Of a stretch of 64,000 bases of DNA, positions 32,727 to 42,703 are shown piece after piece. Origin of the DNA: Albugo candida. Lineage: Eukaryota; Oomycota; Peronosporomycetes; Albuginales; Albuginaceae. The stretch is from assembly GCA_905220665.1 (NCBI GenBank), contig CAJNAR010000020.1, forward strand, positions 124,001 through 188,000, given 5' to 3'. Position 1 is the stretch's first letter, and each line of letters opens with the position of its first letter. Below the pieces are notes generated by a model that saw nothing but the letters and a program-made list of their open reading frames with translations, had not been told where the DNA came from and made no database searches. The translations under genes were made by a program, and so were the position numbers.

Positions 32727-33433
32727 TTAGGCCGCGAGGCAAAAAAATCCTTTCTCTAGTGGATCCTTGCGAAAACGTGTGTTCGAAAAGAGTATTTTAC
32801 GAACAGAAGATTTCCATACGGGTGACTTGCGCTGATCACTATGGTATTTTAATCAGTAAAAATATCTCGATCACGTTATTGCAAAACGTACCTTTCGAGT
32901 TTCCAATTTAAATGACTCTCATACTCCATTTCCACAAAATCACATATTGTTTTAAATGAAGCTTTCCCCCCCGGTGAAACACGAAGTGCGTGTGATATCA
33001 TATCACCATACGTCACACTTGCAATAGGTTTTCGGGACTCTGAATGTGAATTACATAAGCATTCATTTTCTTAAAAGTTGCTTACGTACGATTTCCACGA
33101 GCTTTGACACCGGCTTGAAACTCACAAGACGGACAAAACCAAATCTCCGGTACCGACTCTGCAGGATCGAGACGAACACAGTCCATATGATACCAGTTGG
33201 ACCGATCCAGACATCCTTTGTTATCACACGCAATCATGTTTCCAAAACTGGCGCCTCTACAAACGCAATACAGCCGTAATTTTCGTCGTTTTTTCTTACT
33301 GCTTTTCCCATGATCCTTCTCTTCGTTTAAGTCTTTATCGTGTTCACTCGAACATTCACTCCGATGTGTGACTTCTTCCTCCTGCTCACTTATCAAGATT
33401 CCACACTTGGAATGTGTATACAACGTACCACAT
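32727..33433 (-). CDS. PHD-finger protein with C-terminal winged-helix-like domain
   Basis: Exons 33090 and upstream, 33039-32892 and 32838-32727 join in phase through GTACGT introns. The first exon carries a Lys/Arg-rich segment (KSSKKKRRKLRL) and an ING-type PHD finger: YCVCRGASFGNMIACDN, then WYHMDCV and PEIWFCPSC, with Cys4-His-Cys3 intact. Exons 2 and 3 add about 85 residues that resemble a histone-H1/forkhead-like winged helix (TYGDMISHALRVSPGGKAS, then LNWKLES, then SPVWKSSVRKIL, ending in FFCLAA). The protein probably reads methylated H3K4 and binds DNA. The start is unsure: ATG at 33433 followed by a 40-base intron gives MCEQEEE. The 3' part was hidden by introns. Confidence 0.72.
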
Positions 33434-33527
33434 AATCGCGCTTTTCACGTTCTTCAAACACGCACGCGGTAACTAAAGTTCGTAGTGTTGACGGAACGGC
33501 TCGCGATTTTTTTATCTACATTTTTGT

Positions 33528-33976
33528 ATGAGTCGTCGATACAACGATTCTCAATTTACTGATGAGCTTACGAATGAGAGAAATGAGGCAATCGTCGACG
33601 TGTCATCAATCGTACGTCGATCAAAGTGTTGCGCCACAGTGATTGCAAGCTGATCTTTTGGAGTGTCAGGGCTCTCTTGAAGCTGATGCGCGACCAAATA
33701 TTTTCGTAGAGTATTTGCCTAACAAAATGCATTCATTTTCTAGTATAAATGAGTCAGTCTCAACTTTTATTGCTGAGAGAAGTTTGTACATACACGGAGC
33801 TGTGTGAAATCCACACGCAAACTGGAAGGATACTGCGGACAAGGACGCTGAATTGAATTACGAGCCTCGACTTGCAGCATCGGAAGCATTTGCATTCGAT
33901 CTTCTGATCGCATCATTCGAAAAAAATGAAATTTTTGTTCCGCGGGCTGAACTCATCGTTGATCGATCAGATAATA
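33528..33976 (+). CDS. putative spliced gene with an in-frame TGA, structure unresolved
   Basis: ATG 33528 opens a 28-codon exon ending at a GTACGT donor (33612). After GTGTCAG the frame resumes at 33670 and stays open up to TGA at 33805. It then continues in the same frame for 57 codons, including ASEAFAFDLLIASFEKNEIF, to a possible donor at 33977. A further coding-like piece follows an acceptor at 34138. The TGA could be removed by an unusual intron (GTTTGT donor near 33782 to the acceptor near 33877), could be a real stop, or could mark a pseudogene or a recoded codon. No family recognised. The gene is head to head with the PHD gene. Confidence 0.3.
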
Positions 33977-34286
33977 TGAAGGTTATGCGTTGGCAAAGGT
34001 GTTTGATTATGGGAAAGCTCCGTAAACTTTTTAACCGATAGAGTGCGATAAGATGTCATAGTGCAGCACTCGAGGCTTTCGCAAACCAGTCACCTCTGAA
34101 TTTACATACATACACTTGAAGCGTATTCATAACATTTCAGAGTGTACAACCGTTACACAATATCAAAAATAAAGTTTTCGCTTTTGAAAATGGCGCATTC
34201 CTTTCAATTTTTGTATCGCAATGGTAACAGAATGCCAAGAGAACTCCATTTCCAACCAATACAACAAATTGCAGAATTTTTTGATC

Positions 34287-35222
34287 ATGAAAGCTTACAA
34301 CGTCCGAAAAGGCAAATCGCAAACATTTCGCCAGCAGTTTCGAAGTTTTAAGAAAATTGATCCAGCGGTACCGTGCTTTCCATTAAACTTACGAAAATTC
34401 CTTGCTTAATGAACGCTGTAGAGCCACGCGGAATACCTCGTTGTCGATGAAATTTGCCGATATCTCTCCATCTCGCCGTTCTATCGGGTCGCGCTCCTGC
34501 CCGTCTTCAAGCCGATGGCAGTATCAGCTTCCAATTCGAAAGAGTCGCGCATCGATTTCCATTTATTTCTACAATTTCTGCAGAGATTTGCGATTAGAGC
34601 CACAAAAACCAATTCAGAATCGTCATTGTCGGATGATCTACCGGTGATTCCATCGCAATCGATACAGACCGATACACTTGCTGAGTACTGTGATCCATCG
34701 AGTCAGAATCAATTGCATGCAGTTCCACCGCCACCGGTTCCCGGAGTCTGGAAGAAGCGAGAAATCACCATTCAAGAGCGAATCACAGAGTATACGAAAA
34801 TTGATGATCATGGAAAGCCACAGAAACTGATTGAAAAGGAAAAGCATCAATCGGAAATCATCCATATGGAATCGCTGGATGGTGAGTTTGCACATCGTGA
34901 GATCACGCATTTCGAGACCTCGGAACACTTGAACGATCAGCTGGTTCATCATGATCACGGAAAAGAAGAATTTGTGCACTTTAAATCGCAATTAGATGAG
35001 TATTCCCGATTCGAATCGTCTGTACCAGGAAATCAGGAAAATGGGAACGGGAACGCTTACCAGGAATGCGAACAGCCACCACCTTCACCGACCATAAAAC
35101 GGAATCCGAGCGATGGATTGTTCACCAATTCTTTTGCATCACATTTTCAGCACGTGCAGGTGAACGATATGGAAGGAGCAGAACCGATGGATCCAGAGAA
35201 AATTTTCTATACAGGGATGTAG
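34287..35222 (+). CDS. hypothetical protein with degenerate EF-hand-like region, 293 residues
   Basis: Two exons, 34287-34367 and 34422-35222, joined across a 54-base intron (GTACCG donor). The join gives a continuous run from FRQQFRSFKKIDPA to EYLVVDEICRYL. The first 80 residues resemble a pair of EF-hands without most calcium ligands (the second loop region has SRIDFHLFLQFLQRF). The middle is Pro-rich (PPPPVPGVWKKRE). It is followed by a Glu/His/Lys-rich segment with repeated HMES/HFETSEH/HFKS-like blocks, then a Ser/Pro tail. I cannot name the family. A TAG directly before AGC at 34422 shows that the second exon does need an upstream exon. Confidence 0.6.
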
Positions 35223-35255
35223 ATTGAAAAAAGCTTCTGGGATGCAATTGAGACT

Positions 35256-36358
35256 CTATTGAAGTTCATATTCCGAAGCGAAAAATTCCTCGAACGCAGT
35301 TGCTGCTGATGCACTCAAAACGGTATCCTCCAACAACTCAGATGCTGATTTTTGAGCCAGCTCGGTAATTGTTCCTATTGCGTCAGAATGAGCGGTTGAA
35401 TTTGGTCCATACCCGACCAAGTACCGTAAAAGTCCAGCAGCATTTCACACTCGTCTGGTGTCAGGAAGCGAAAATTGGACACAAGAAACGAAATCGCATA
35501 AGATCGGGTGTAAAAGCGCTCCGAGAGCTGGTTCAAAGATTATTCAAACGTGCATTTGTATCAGTGCTTGGGCTCCACGTACTTGCTTATTCATCCAATG
35601 TGCTTGCTCAGTGACTTGTTTGGACAACTTTCCATGAATAGAAGCGATCAGTTTTGCAGCTGCAGCCGTTGAACCAACTATGATGTTGTGTAATTGCGTG
35701 GATTATCTTTATTCTGCCTCTACTTCATACCGCTGAAATTCTTCAGGGGTAGATTTTTTCTCAGAAAAATAGCTTGAAAATCGACTTTTGGCTTTATAAT
35801 TGTAATGCAAAAGAGGTTTTTGAAGCCATTTGCAGCCTTTTGGAGGCTGATATTCATCAAACAATGTTGTATATTATCTCAAATGTATACCGAGAGACCA
35901 CGGCTTCATTTTCTTGATTGGACAGCATGTCGCTGAGTAACTATAGCACCGTATGAATCGCTCCATTTGGTGGTCCAATTTGCACAGAGGGATTACCATG
36001 AATGCAACCGGAGGCGACACGTCTTTGCGCTGTGCGATCATTAGGTCTCTTCCCGAACTTAGTTCAGCTATAACTGTTATGATGCATTACTTACCACTTT
36101 GGCAGTTAATGGCGCCTGTCAATTCAAACGATTCAATGAGTTGTACGAGGAAGTATGAAAAAGTAACGCGAATCGATACTTTTTGGCTGATATTGGTACA
36201 TTCCTTCCATCTCTTCTACAACTGAATTGTATGTGAGTTATATGAATAGGAGATGTAAGGCTTTTTTATATACGCTGCTGCGGAACAGTATGTGGATTGA
36301 ATAGAATTAGTAAACGGTTCGCGCTGCTGCAACGCTGAAGTTGAACTTTAGCTGCCAT
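35256..36358 (-). CDS. unknown protein from a heavily spliced gene (nine exons)
   Basis: No long frame exists here, but nine minus-strand exons join in phase: 36358-36274, 36215-36147, 36115-36095, 36046-35997, 35940-35891, 35846-35731, 35677-35583, 35527-35413 and 35374-35256, giving 239 residues. The six 3' exons are well supported. The joined protein reads VAFMLLSDMLSNQENE, an Ala-rich helical part (STAAAAKLIASIHGKLSKQ), SYAISFLVSNFRFLTPDECE and a helical acidic end (SASAATAFEEFFASEYELQ). The second and third exons are less sure; another frame there (LVQLIESFELTG) is also open. I know no family for it. It is head to head with the ATP-grasp gene (ATG 36506). Confidence 0.55.
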
Positions 36359-36505
36359 TGAACTTATGACAAACTCATTTTTATTGGTTCAAATCTGAAA
36401 GCGATTCGGACTTCTTGATTGGTAGGATAAGAAAGCAATTGATATTGGCAGCCAATCGCGTCCATCTTTTTTCAAATAGTGAAACAGTAAAAGATCGCTT
36501 CCCAC

Positions 36506-37756
36506 ATGATCCTTAACAGTCTCGCAGACGTCGTGAAGACATTATTGAGCTTTTACGGCTCTTTCGGGTACTACTGGATTCAGGGAGGATCGTATGACAA
36601 GTGCCCTTTTTTCCGCACTGATTTGCACGCTAAGACATTTGTCTATTCCATGGTACTTTTACAAACGCTGTGGAACCAACCACACTATCGCCATTCGTCA
36701 TTTCGACGCGATCTCGTTTTGAATTTGAGAAATGTTGCTGTTCCGGGGACTGCAATTCCGCTGTCAACTTTATGCTATTCGAGAATAGTGTTATTTCCTT
36801 TTCTTATGTTTGTCTATCCTATTTTATGTGCCCTTGGTGCGTTTTTTGAGTCATGGAACACCACTACAGGAGTGCTGGCAAAATTGGAAAAATGGCTCCA
36901 AATGTTCCGCCAAATCTTGGTGAATCCTCAGCATTGGTTCGGATTCTGGCGCCTCAACTGCCATCTTGTGAGTCTACATAGCTGGAAGTATTCTAGTCAA
37001 GGCTATCGCATGGAGAACAAGTGGGATTTCCTGGAAAAGTGCGTGGAAGAAAGTATTGCGGTAACTCCATTTCTGGATGCTCCAAAGACTCTTGTTGTTA
37101 AAGATCGTAATGAAGAAGGTGGGCTAGGGATATTTTTCTACCAGAATGCGGTCCATGGAGGCGATTGGATCTTGCAGGAGAAATTGGAGAATTCCAAATT
37201 CATTGGGTCACTGCTCCCCGAAAACGCTCCACTGTCGACGTTTCGTATCATTACGGCTTCAAAATGCGGTATTCCCGATCATAATGCATTCAACGGTGAC
37301 AAGACGATCAAAGCATTGAGCTGTGTTTTCCGCGCTGGACTTAATGGTGCATCCACTGACCACAAATCAATCATGTTTGATGTGGACATGGAAACAGGCG
37401 AAATTCTCAAAGGATCAACGACGACCCACTGGTACAAAATCGGTCTAAAGCATCTTTTCAATGGACCTTTTAGTCGTGGACATGATATCACTGCGCATCC
37501 AGACACCGGAACCGTGATAACCGGTCAATTTGTCAAAGAAATCAAAGAAATGAATTCCTTGGTTTTGAAGGCCCATCAGACACTCATGAAAGATGTCCCG
37601 TTATGTGGGTGGGATGTGGCACTGACCGAAAAGGGCGCTGTCTTATTGGAAGTCAATATTTCGTGCAATTTCTTCCGTGGGACATTTGATCAGCAATGGT
37701 ATTTCGAGCTTGTTGATGGCTATTTCACGAATTGTGAGAGAAAAAAGGCGGTTTAA
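36506..37756 (+). CDS. sugar-transfer-associated ATP-grasp protein
   Basis: Single exon, 416 residues. The N-terminus has hydrophobic segments (around IVLFPFLMFVYPILCALGAFF, residues 95-115) that suggest a membrane anchor. The C-terminal 220 residues resemble the ATP-grasp family found next to sugar-transfer genes in bacteria. Visible ATP-grasp features are LVVKDRNEEGGLGI (the nucleotide loop region), DWILQEKLEN, and the metal-binding end PLCGWDVALTEKGAVLLEVN. The substrate is unknown. ATTGG (TTGATTGGTAGG near 36415) lies 90 bases upstream. Confidence 0.7.
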   Translation: MILNSLADVVKTLLSFYGSFGYYWIQGGSYDKCPFFRTDLHAKTFVYSMVLLQTLWNQPHYRHSSFRRDLVLNLRNVAVPGTAIPLSTLCYSRIVLFPFLMFVYPILCALGAFFESWNTTTGVLAKLEKWLQMFRQILVNPQHWFGFWRLNCHLVSLHSWKYSSQGYRMENKWDFLEKCVEESIAVTPFLDAPKTLVVKDRNEEGGLGIFFYQNAVHGGDWILQEKLENSKFIGSLLPENAPLSTFRIITASKCGIPDHNAFNGDKTIKALSCVFRAGLNGASTDHKSIMFDVDMETGEILKGSTTTHWYKIGLKHLFNGPFSRGHDITAHPDTGTVITGQFVKEIKEMNSLVLKAHQTLMKDVPLCGWDVALTEKGAVLLEVNISCNFFRGTFDQQWYFELVDGYFTNCERKKAV

Positions 37757-37959
37757 TTACAACCAATTGACAAGCTGTTTATTTGTAGTCAGGCGCATAT
37801 GTGAAAAAGAAAGTTGTATTGTACCTATGACTACACTACATTCACGCAACAGCTACTTTTTTCTTGGCTAGTCACATTCGGCACACGTTCTATCCATATG
37901 CCGAACTGAGCCGATGCAAAAACTGCGACATATTAACTTGACCTTGACATTTACTTCGA

Positions 37960-39003
37960 TTAGCTTGCTTCTTCAGTTATACGACCGAGATCGTAGAATC
38001 TAGCGTACTTCATTCGATTCTTCACGATGATTGGTGCAATATCTGGTCGATTGCGAAGGAATGCATCATTCAAGGCGCCACCCATCCCCAATGAAAACTG
38101 ATCATCTGTCACAATGGATGTGCTCAAATTCAATGTCGAAAATTCCAGTATGTAGACAACATGAGAATACCCATGATAATCCGCCAAATCGACGGGTGTA
38201 TCTTCTTCAATGTTGGGCATGTAAGGGTCTGCACCGGCGGCCAACAACAAACAGCAAGTCTGATACTTTCCTTCTTGAGCCGCGAAATGTAACGCGCTAT
38301 TGCCTTTGTTGTCTTCGGCGTGTATATCTGCTCCTGCGCGTATCAGAGTCTGAACCACATTGATATGCCCCAATTGTGCCGCAATCATGAGAGAAGTTAA
38401 TCCGCTGGAACAAATTTCAGCATCGATATCGGCTTTGTATTGAATCAGAATATTTACAATATGATCAAAGCCTTTTTGTGTTGCAAAATGTATCGCACGA
38501 ACACCATCGGGTCCCATCAAATCCACGTTTGCTTGGTGTTTCAACAGCATTCGAACCGCACCTTCCTGTTCATGCTCACAAGCCGCATGAAGAGCGGTAT
38601 ACTCACCACAATTACGCTGATCGACATCTGCCCCATACTCTAATAATAGCGCTACAATCTGATCCAAGCCTTTACATACAGCGATATATAGAGCCGATTG
38701 ACCGCTCACGGTTGTGCGATCGAGATAAGTACGGATGGAGTCAGTTCTTTTCAAAAAATCGTTCACTTTAGTGGTATCGCCTTCCGCGATCAATTGAAGT
38801 AATTCTCTGTGGCGAAGTCGGTTCAAACTTTCACTTGAGTTATTACGGGCTGAAAATCGATGAGGAATGAACCCTCTCCATCCGCTTGCTGAGTTTTTTT
38901 TAAGTTGACTGGCTCGGTAAGCGAGGGCGGCCTTCATGAGTGCCGCCGCTGTCGTCATTCCATCGGAAGATTCGACAAGAACTCTGCTTGCTAATAACGG
39001 CAT
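37960..39003 (-). CDS. ankyrin-repeat protein, 347 residues
   Basis: Single exon from ATG 39003. About six ankyrin repeats span residues 65-270, with clear units such as GQSALYIAVCKGLDQIVALL, YTALHAACEHEQEGAVRMLL, GVRAIHFATQKGFDHIVNIL, LTSLMIAAQLGHINVVQTLI and NSALHFAAQEGKYQTCCLLL. A basic, Ser/Arg-rich N-terminus precedes them and a non-repeat tail of about 70 residues follows. It is a protein-interaction scaffold; partners cannot be inferred. Nothing suggests a signal peptide or other domain. Confidence 0.88.
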   Translation of the reverse strand: MPLLASRVLVESSDGMTTAAALMKAALAYRASQLKKNSASGWRGFIPHRFSARNNSSESLNRLRHRELLQLIAEGDTTKVNDFLKRTDSIRTYLDRTTVSGQSALYIAVCKGLDQIVALLLEYGADVDQRNCGEYTALHAACEHEQEGAVRMLLKHQANVDLMGPDGVRAIHFATQKGFDHIVNILIQYKADIDAEICSSGLTSLMIAAQLGHINVVQTLIRAGADIHAEDNKGNSALHFAAQEGKYQTCCLLLAAGADPYMPNIEEDTPVDLADYHGYSHVVYILEFSTLNLSTSIVTDDQFSLGMGGALNDAFLRNRPDIAPIIVKNRMKYARFYDLGRITEEAS

Positions 39004-39442
39004 GTTACGGCCAGTGTACGTTTGGATGGAGCTAATTGATACGACTGATGTCGTAATGTGAAATGGATGAAAGTCAAGAATGCGAACGTGCGAATCCGCC
39101 GACTTGAAATCAAGCCAGAATGTACTCAGGTGAGTGTAAGGATCCTGCGGTTTTCGGTAGTTTTAGGGTTTGAACCCTCTACAGCGAGGATAAAAGATAG
39201 TGGTAGATTCGACCATTGGTATTGGCAGCTGTTTCATACGAATCAGACGACATGTGATTAGAGAGAGAAATTAGATTCAGCAGTGCCGACCCACTCTCTT
39301 TTCGTACACCTAATCCGGTCATCCAATTGGATGTAACAGGTATGAGTCACTCTAGTAGCGTTAGCATTAGGTGCGTTTTTGAGAGAAAGAACATAAGATA
39401 CAAAAGTGTACTGTACTGTAAACTGAATAGTGCTAGGAGTTT
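39004..39442. other. intergenic region, no gene seen
   Basis: Separates the ankyrin and SDS3-like genes. A plus-strand frame at 39058-39261 has no support. An AGGGTTTGAACCCT hairpin near 39164-39177 resembles a T-arm but lacks the rest of a tRNA. Confidence 0.5.
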
Positions 39443-40806
39443 CTAGAGCACCGATTCTCGATTGTGTTCGGTTTTATACAACAACGTGAGGACCGAACGC
39501 ACGCCACATACACACGAACTTTCTGATTCGACGGTGTCAAGCGTATATGAATCTGATAAAAAACGATTCGTTATGAGAAAGCAATCTCCAAACATGTTAA
39601 TTACCGCATCGCTCGTGATCGACTCGATGGTACCGAACCATTCTTCTTGCTGTACTTCACATTCCAAAATTACATCATCTCCTTCTTCAAACACGTACGA
39701 GTTCACGTATAAACGCCGTCTTGGAACCAGTCGTACATCTTAACACCAAATCAGCAAACGACTTTCCGTACAATAAAACCGACTCAACGCACCATTGGAC
39801 GCGAATTCTTCCGGACGTACTGCCACCGCAGTCTGTCTACGTAACTGAATAATCTCAGTTAAATCATCTGCCACCGCACTTGCGCTCAAGTTGAGTATGG
39901 CCGGTGGGATACCAACGCTTTTCCCGAGTCTACGCTTCTTGCTCATATTTTTCCAGTCGTTTTCAAGCTTTACATTCATATGGAGTTCCGCATGCGATTC
40001 CGATTCGAGCAGATGCTTATATACCGCCTTCTTCTTCTCAATTACCAATAGTTCTTGCTGTAATTTCTGCAACACGCACTCCATCCGAATCAGACATTGA
40101 TTTTTGATCGCGATTTTGGTACTCTAGAAAAACTATGTAGAATACGCGTATGTGACACAGTACAAAAACGCACCTCTGCAATGTCGTGCGACCGCTTCAG
40201 CTCAAACTCATACAAATCTTGAATATTTTTTAGTTGCAAAGTTCGATGCCATTGCGCACTTTGCAATAATCGTTTTCGTTCTTCTTTATAATCTGTGATA
40301 CGTCTACAGTACTCAGCGAATGTTCCCTCTTCAATCATTTTCTTCTTGCGTTCCAGATCTTTAAGCTCTTCTTCATATTGTTTCAAGATCTCTTGTTCCC
40401 TCTTCATGTCTTCATCTTGTGGTTCTTCGTCACCTTCCTCCATTTCTGTAGATTTTGACGAAGCAATCGAGGCAGATCGCGCTTTTCTAGGCTCATCTTC
40501 CACAAAACCAGCTCGTGCACGCCGAGTTGATCGACGAACCTGTTCTTGCTCAGCTTCATCTCCTTCCTGTAATTTGTCGGATGCGCTGTGATAGGCGTTT
40601 TCTTTCTTCAGGTCAAATTGTTCAGCCTCATCGTGAGACATCTCTACATCGCTCATTGCAAGCGATTCCTTTCTCTCGCGTTGAGGTGCTCGATCATTGC
40701 TACTTTTTGTCTTTTTGGAGCTTTCAGCTTCCACATAGGTCGTCGACGCATTGGTAGTAACATGTTGAGCCGCGTTTGGACGCTTGCGTCGTGATGCGCG
40801 CTCCAT
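39443..40806 (-). CDS. SDS3/BRMS1-family protein (Sin3 histone deacetylase complex)
   Basis: Three exons: 40806-40174, 40123-39772 and 39738-39443, 426 residues. After an acidic, Ser/Arg-rich N-terminus comes the SDS3-like coiled coil (KKMIEEGTFAEYCRRITDYK, then QWHRTLQLKNIQDLYEFELK, continued in exon 2 with LVIEKKKAVYKHLLE). A C-terminal part with YVFEEGDDVILECEVQQEEW resembles the capped Tudor domain of SUDS3/BRMS1. These proteins dimerise and scaffold the Sin3-HDAC corepressor in the nucleus. The second intron would be only 33 bases (39739-39771, GTACGG...TTAAG); without it the frame stops at once, so either it is a true ultra-short intron or the sequence has a frameshift there. Confidence 0.8.
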
Positions 40807-40969
40807 GCTTTGTCTCCTCTTTTGGAACTACCAACGTTTTTCTTAATTTTTCATTGAAATGAGCTGTATTAATTGAGATTTTAGATCTATATAGTATTAT
40901 TTATGCAATATTGACTTTATGGCTGAATATTCAGACATTATCAGAGTTGAGGACAGGCTCTGTGTCAGC

Positions 40970-42412
40970 TCATGCGCGTCTCCGTGTCTTGCATTTTTCA
41001 TACAGTCTTTCATCGCTTTGTTTCGGATGTATTCTGGATATTCGCACATAAATAATTTCTTCTGAATCCTCGGCTATCTCTTCATCTCTTGATTTCTTCT
41101 TTTCGTCTCTTGAAGAACCGGTTCGCCCTGTTTGTGTGCAAGACGAACGTGGATGCTTTGTTGATACTGTTAAATTTTTCTTAATATCAATTTCCGGTAC
41201 TTTTCGAACTTTCCTCAATGTTTGTAACTTTGGCGTTTGAACTGCAGCTCGGCTGCGCGTATGCAAAGATTGCGCACTTGGAATCCGATCTAGTCGTAAA
41301 GTACGGGCGGAAGTAGCACGGTCATTTGGTATTTCACTTTTTGGACAAGCAAGTTGCGCTTGTGTTTGATCTTGCTCCAATAGAGCGCTCCGCGGTTGCG
41401 TATCAAATGGAATGACGTTTGGTTCACAGCATGGATCCGTCGATGCAAAATGCATATCGCTGTCTTCCACAGTACATTGATCGTGGCATTGGCAGCCACA
41501 GGATGTACCGTCGCATGGCTGCGTCCATAATCCTCGTGGCACTTCACTATTGTTTGGATACGCCGCGACCTCCAGAGACTGTAAAAATTGATTCAGATTG
41601 ATCTCACCTGATTCATTCATTACCAAAGGTGCACATAATCGTTCCATCTGTTCCTCGGTGCAGAATAGCCCAAATTTAATCCGTAAATTACGTTGCAGTG
41701 CCTCTACCGTAACGAACGGACTGCACCCAACACGTAACAATTTCATTGCCCGACGATGCTGATGTACCCCATTCGGTGTCCGCTCCAACAATTTCACCTG
41801 TATGTTCTTCTTAAGCTTGTCAACCGACCAATCAGCCGTTCTTTCGGCGCCCTGAATTAACGCCTCATTTCCGTTGATCATGAGAAATTGATCTCGAGCC
41901 ATTTGCCTCAATTGCTTCGTCTTCTGCTCGCTAGCCTCCTGGCTGCGCACAAAGTACTGCGAGTCGGTCATCGGCTGCTTCAGAATCTGTTTGACGAATT
42001 CACGCAGATCAACCTTCCCCTTCTTATCGTGGTCATATTTGTCAAATAATGCTCGAGCTTCTACGTCCTCAAGAATGATCCCAAATCTGAGTCGGAGATG
42101 CTTCTTGAAAATGGCAAAATCGATCGCATTATCTGCGTCATTGGAACCAAGTAATCGACAAGCTTGCTGGTAGACATACTTTCCCGAGATTTTATTCCTC
42201 TCAAGAATTCTCTCTTGTAATTTACGTTCTGTTTTTGTGACATCCCAGCGAAATTTGGACAACGAAGTTGGTAACTCGCGTCCCACAGGCTCACGAAAAA
42301 GAAGCTTCTCACGTGGACATAACAATTTATCACTAGTCTGAGCGTGAGAGTTGCAGCGACAAACACGAGGTTGGTGGGGCAGCGTCATAGGTGCGATTCG
42401 CTTTAATGACAT
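40970..42412 (-). CDS. EF-hand protein, 480 residues
   Basis: Single exon from ATG 42412. Residues about 85-155 form an EF-hand pair. One canonical loop is DKYDHDKKGKVDLREF (DxDxDxG-type with Glu-like end). A second pair is around residues 215-275 (EEQMERLCAPLVMNESGEIN), where the calcium ligands are poor. The stretch LRLRFGIILEDVEARALF and its echo LRIKFGLFCTEEQMERL show that the two halves are an internal duplication. The last 190 residues are low-complexity, Cys-containing and basic, ending in CKTRRRA. Calcium sensing is likely for the first half only; the pathway is unknown. Confidence 0.8.
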   Translation of the reverse strand: MSLKRIAPMTLPHQPRVCRCNSHAQTSDKLLCPREKLLFREPVGRELPTSLSKFRWDVTKTERKLQERILERNKISGKYVYQQACRLLGSNDADNAIDFAIFKKHLRLRFGIILEDVEARALFDKYDHDKKGKVDLREFVKQILKQPMTDSQYFVRSQEASEQKTKQLRQMARDQFLMINGNEALIQGAERTADWSVDKLKKNIQVKLLERTPNGVHQHRRAMKLLRVGCSPFVTVEALQRNLRIKFGLFCTEEQMERLCAPLVMNESGEINLNQFLQSLEVAAYPNNSEVPRGLWTQPCDGTSCGCQCHDQCTVEDSDMHFASTDPCCEPNVIPFDTQPRSALLEQDQTQAQLACPKSEIPNDRATSARTLRLDRIPSAQSLHTRSRAAVQTPKLQTLRKVRKVPEIDIKKNLTVSTKHPRSSCTQTGRTGSSRDEKKKSRDEEIAEDSEEIIYVRISRIHPKQSDERLYEKCKTRRRA

Positions 42413-42703
42413 CTCGCTACGATATTTACCACGCAGCTATAAATACGTTTAGATTACGAAAGCATCGGATATTTTCGTCGACCAGGTCACGTGATTACGT
42501 ACTCAGTATACAGTGCAACTGTATACTATACTACCACCTGGTGTCTCTATCTGCGTAAGAAAATCCCGTGCAGCTGTCTGATGGCGCGATAGCCTTCCGC
42601 ATCTTTGACTAATTCATTTCTTCTCAGTGCGACCAATTTTCAATCTCAATCGCCAGTTCTCTGCTCTGATAGCAAAAGCTCCACGCAATACGACTTCTAT
42701 TCC

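Noticed and set aside
33805..33807. Selenocysteine codon
   Set aside because: Kept only as one of several explanations; no known Sec motif around it and no SECIS-like hairpin recognised by eye.
35369..35614. Plus-strand 81-codon frame
   Set aside because: It overlaps two well-phased minus-strand exons and has no start context or domain.
35715..35846. Minus-strand frame reading PPKGCKWLQKPLLHYNYK to a stop, which looks protein-like
   Set aside because: It is in another frame of the exon 35846-35731; only the frame used in the nine-exon model links to both neighbours in phase.
39164..39177. T-arm-like hairpin AGGGTTTGAACCCT suggesting a tRNA gene
   Set aside because: No acceptor stem, D-arm or anticodon arm at the right spacing on either strand.
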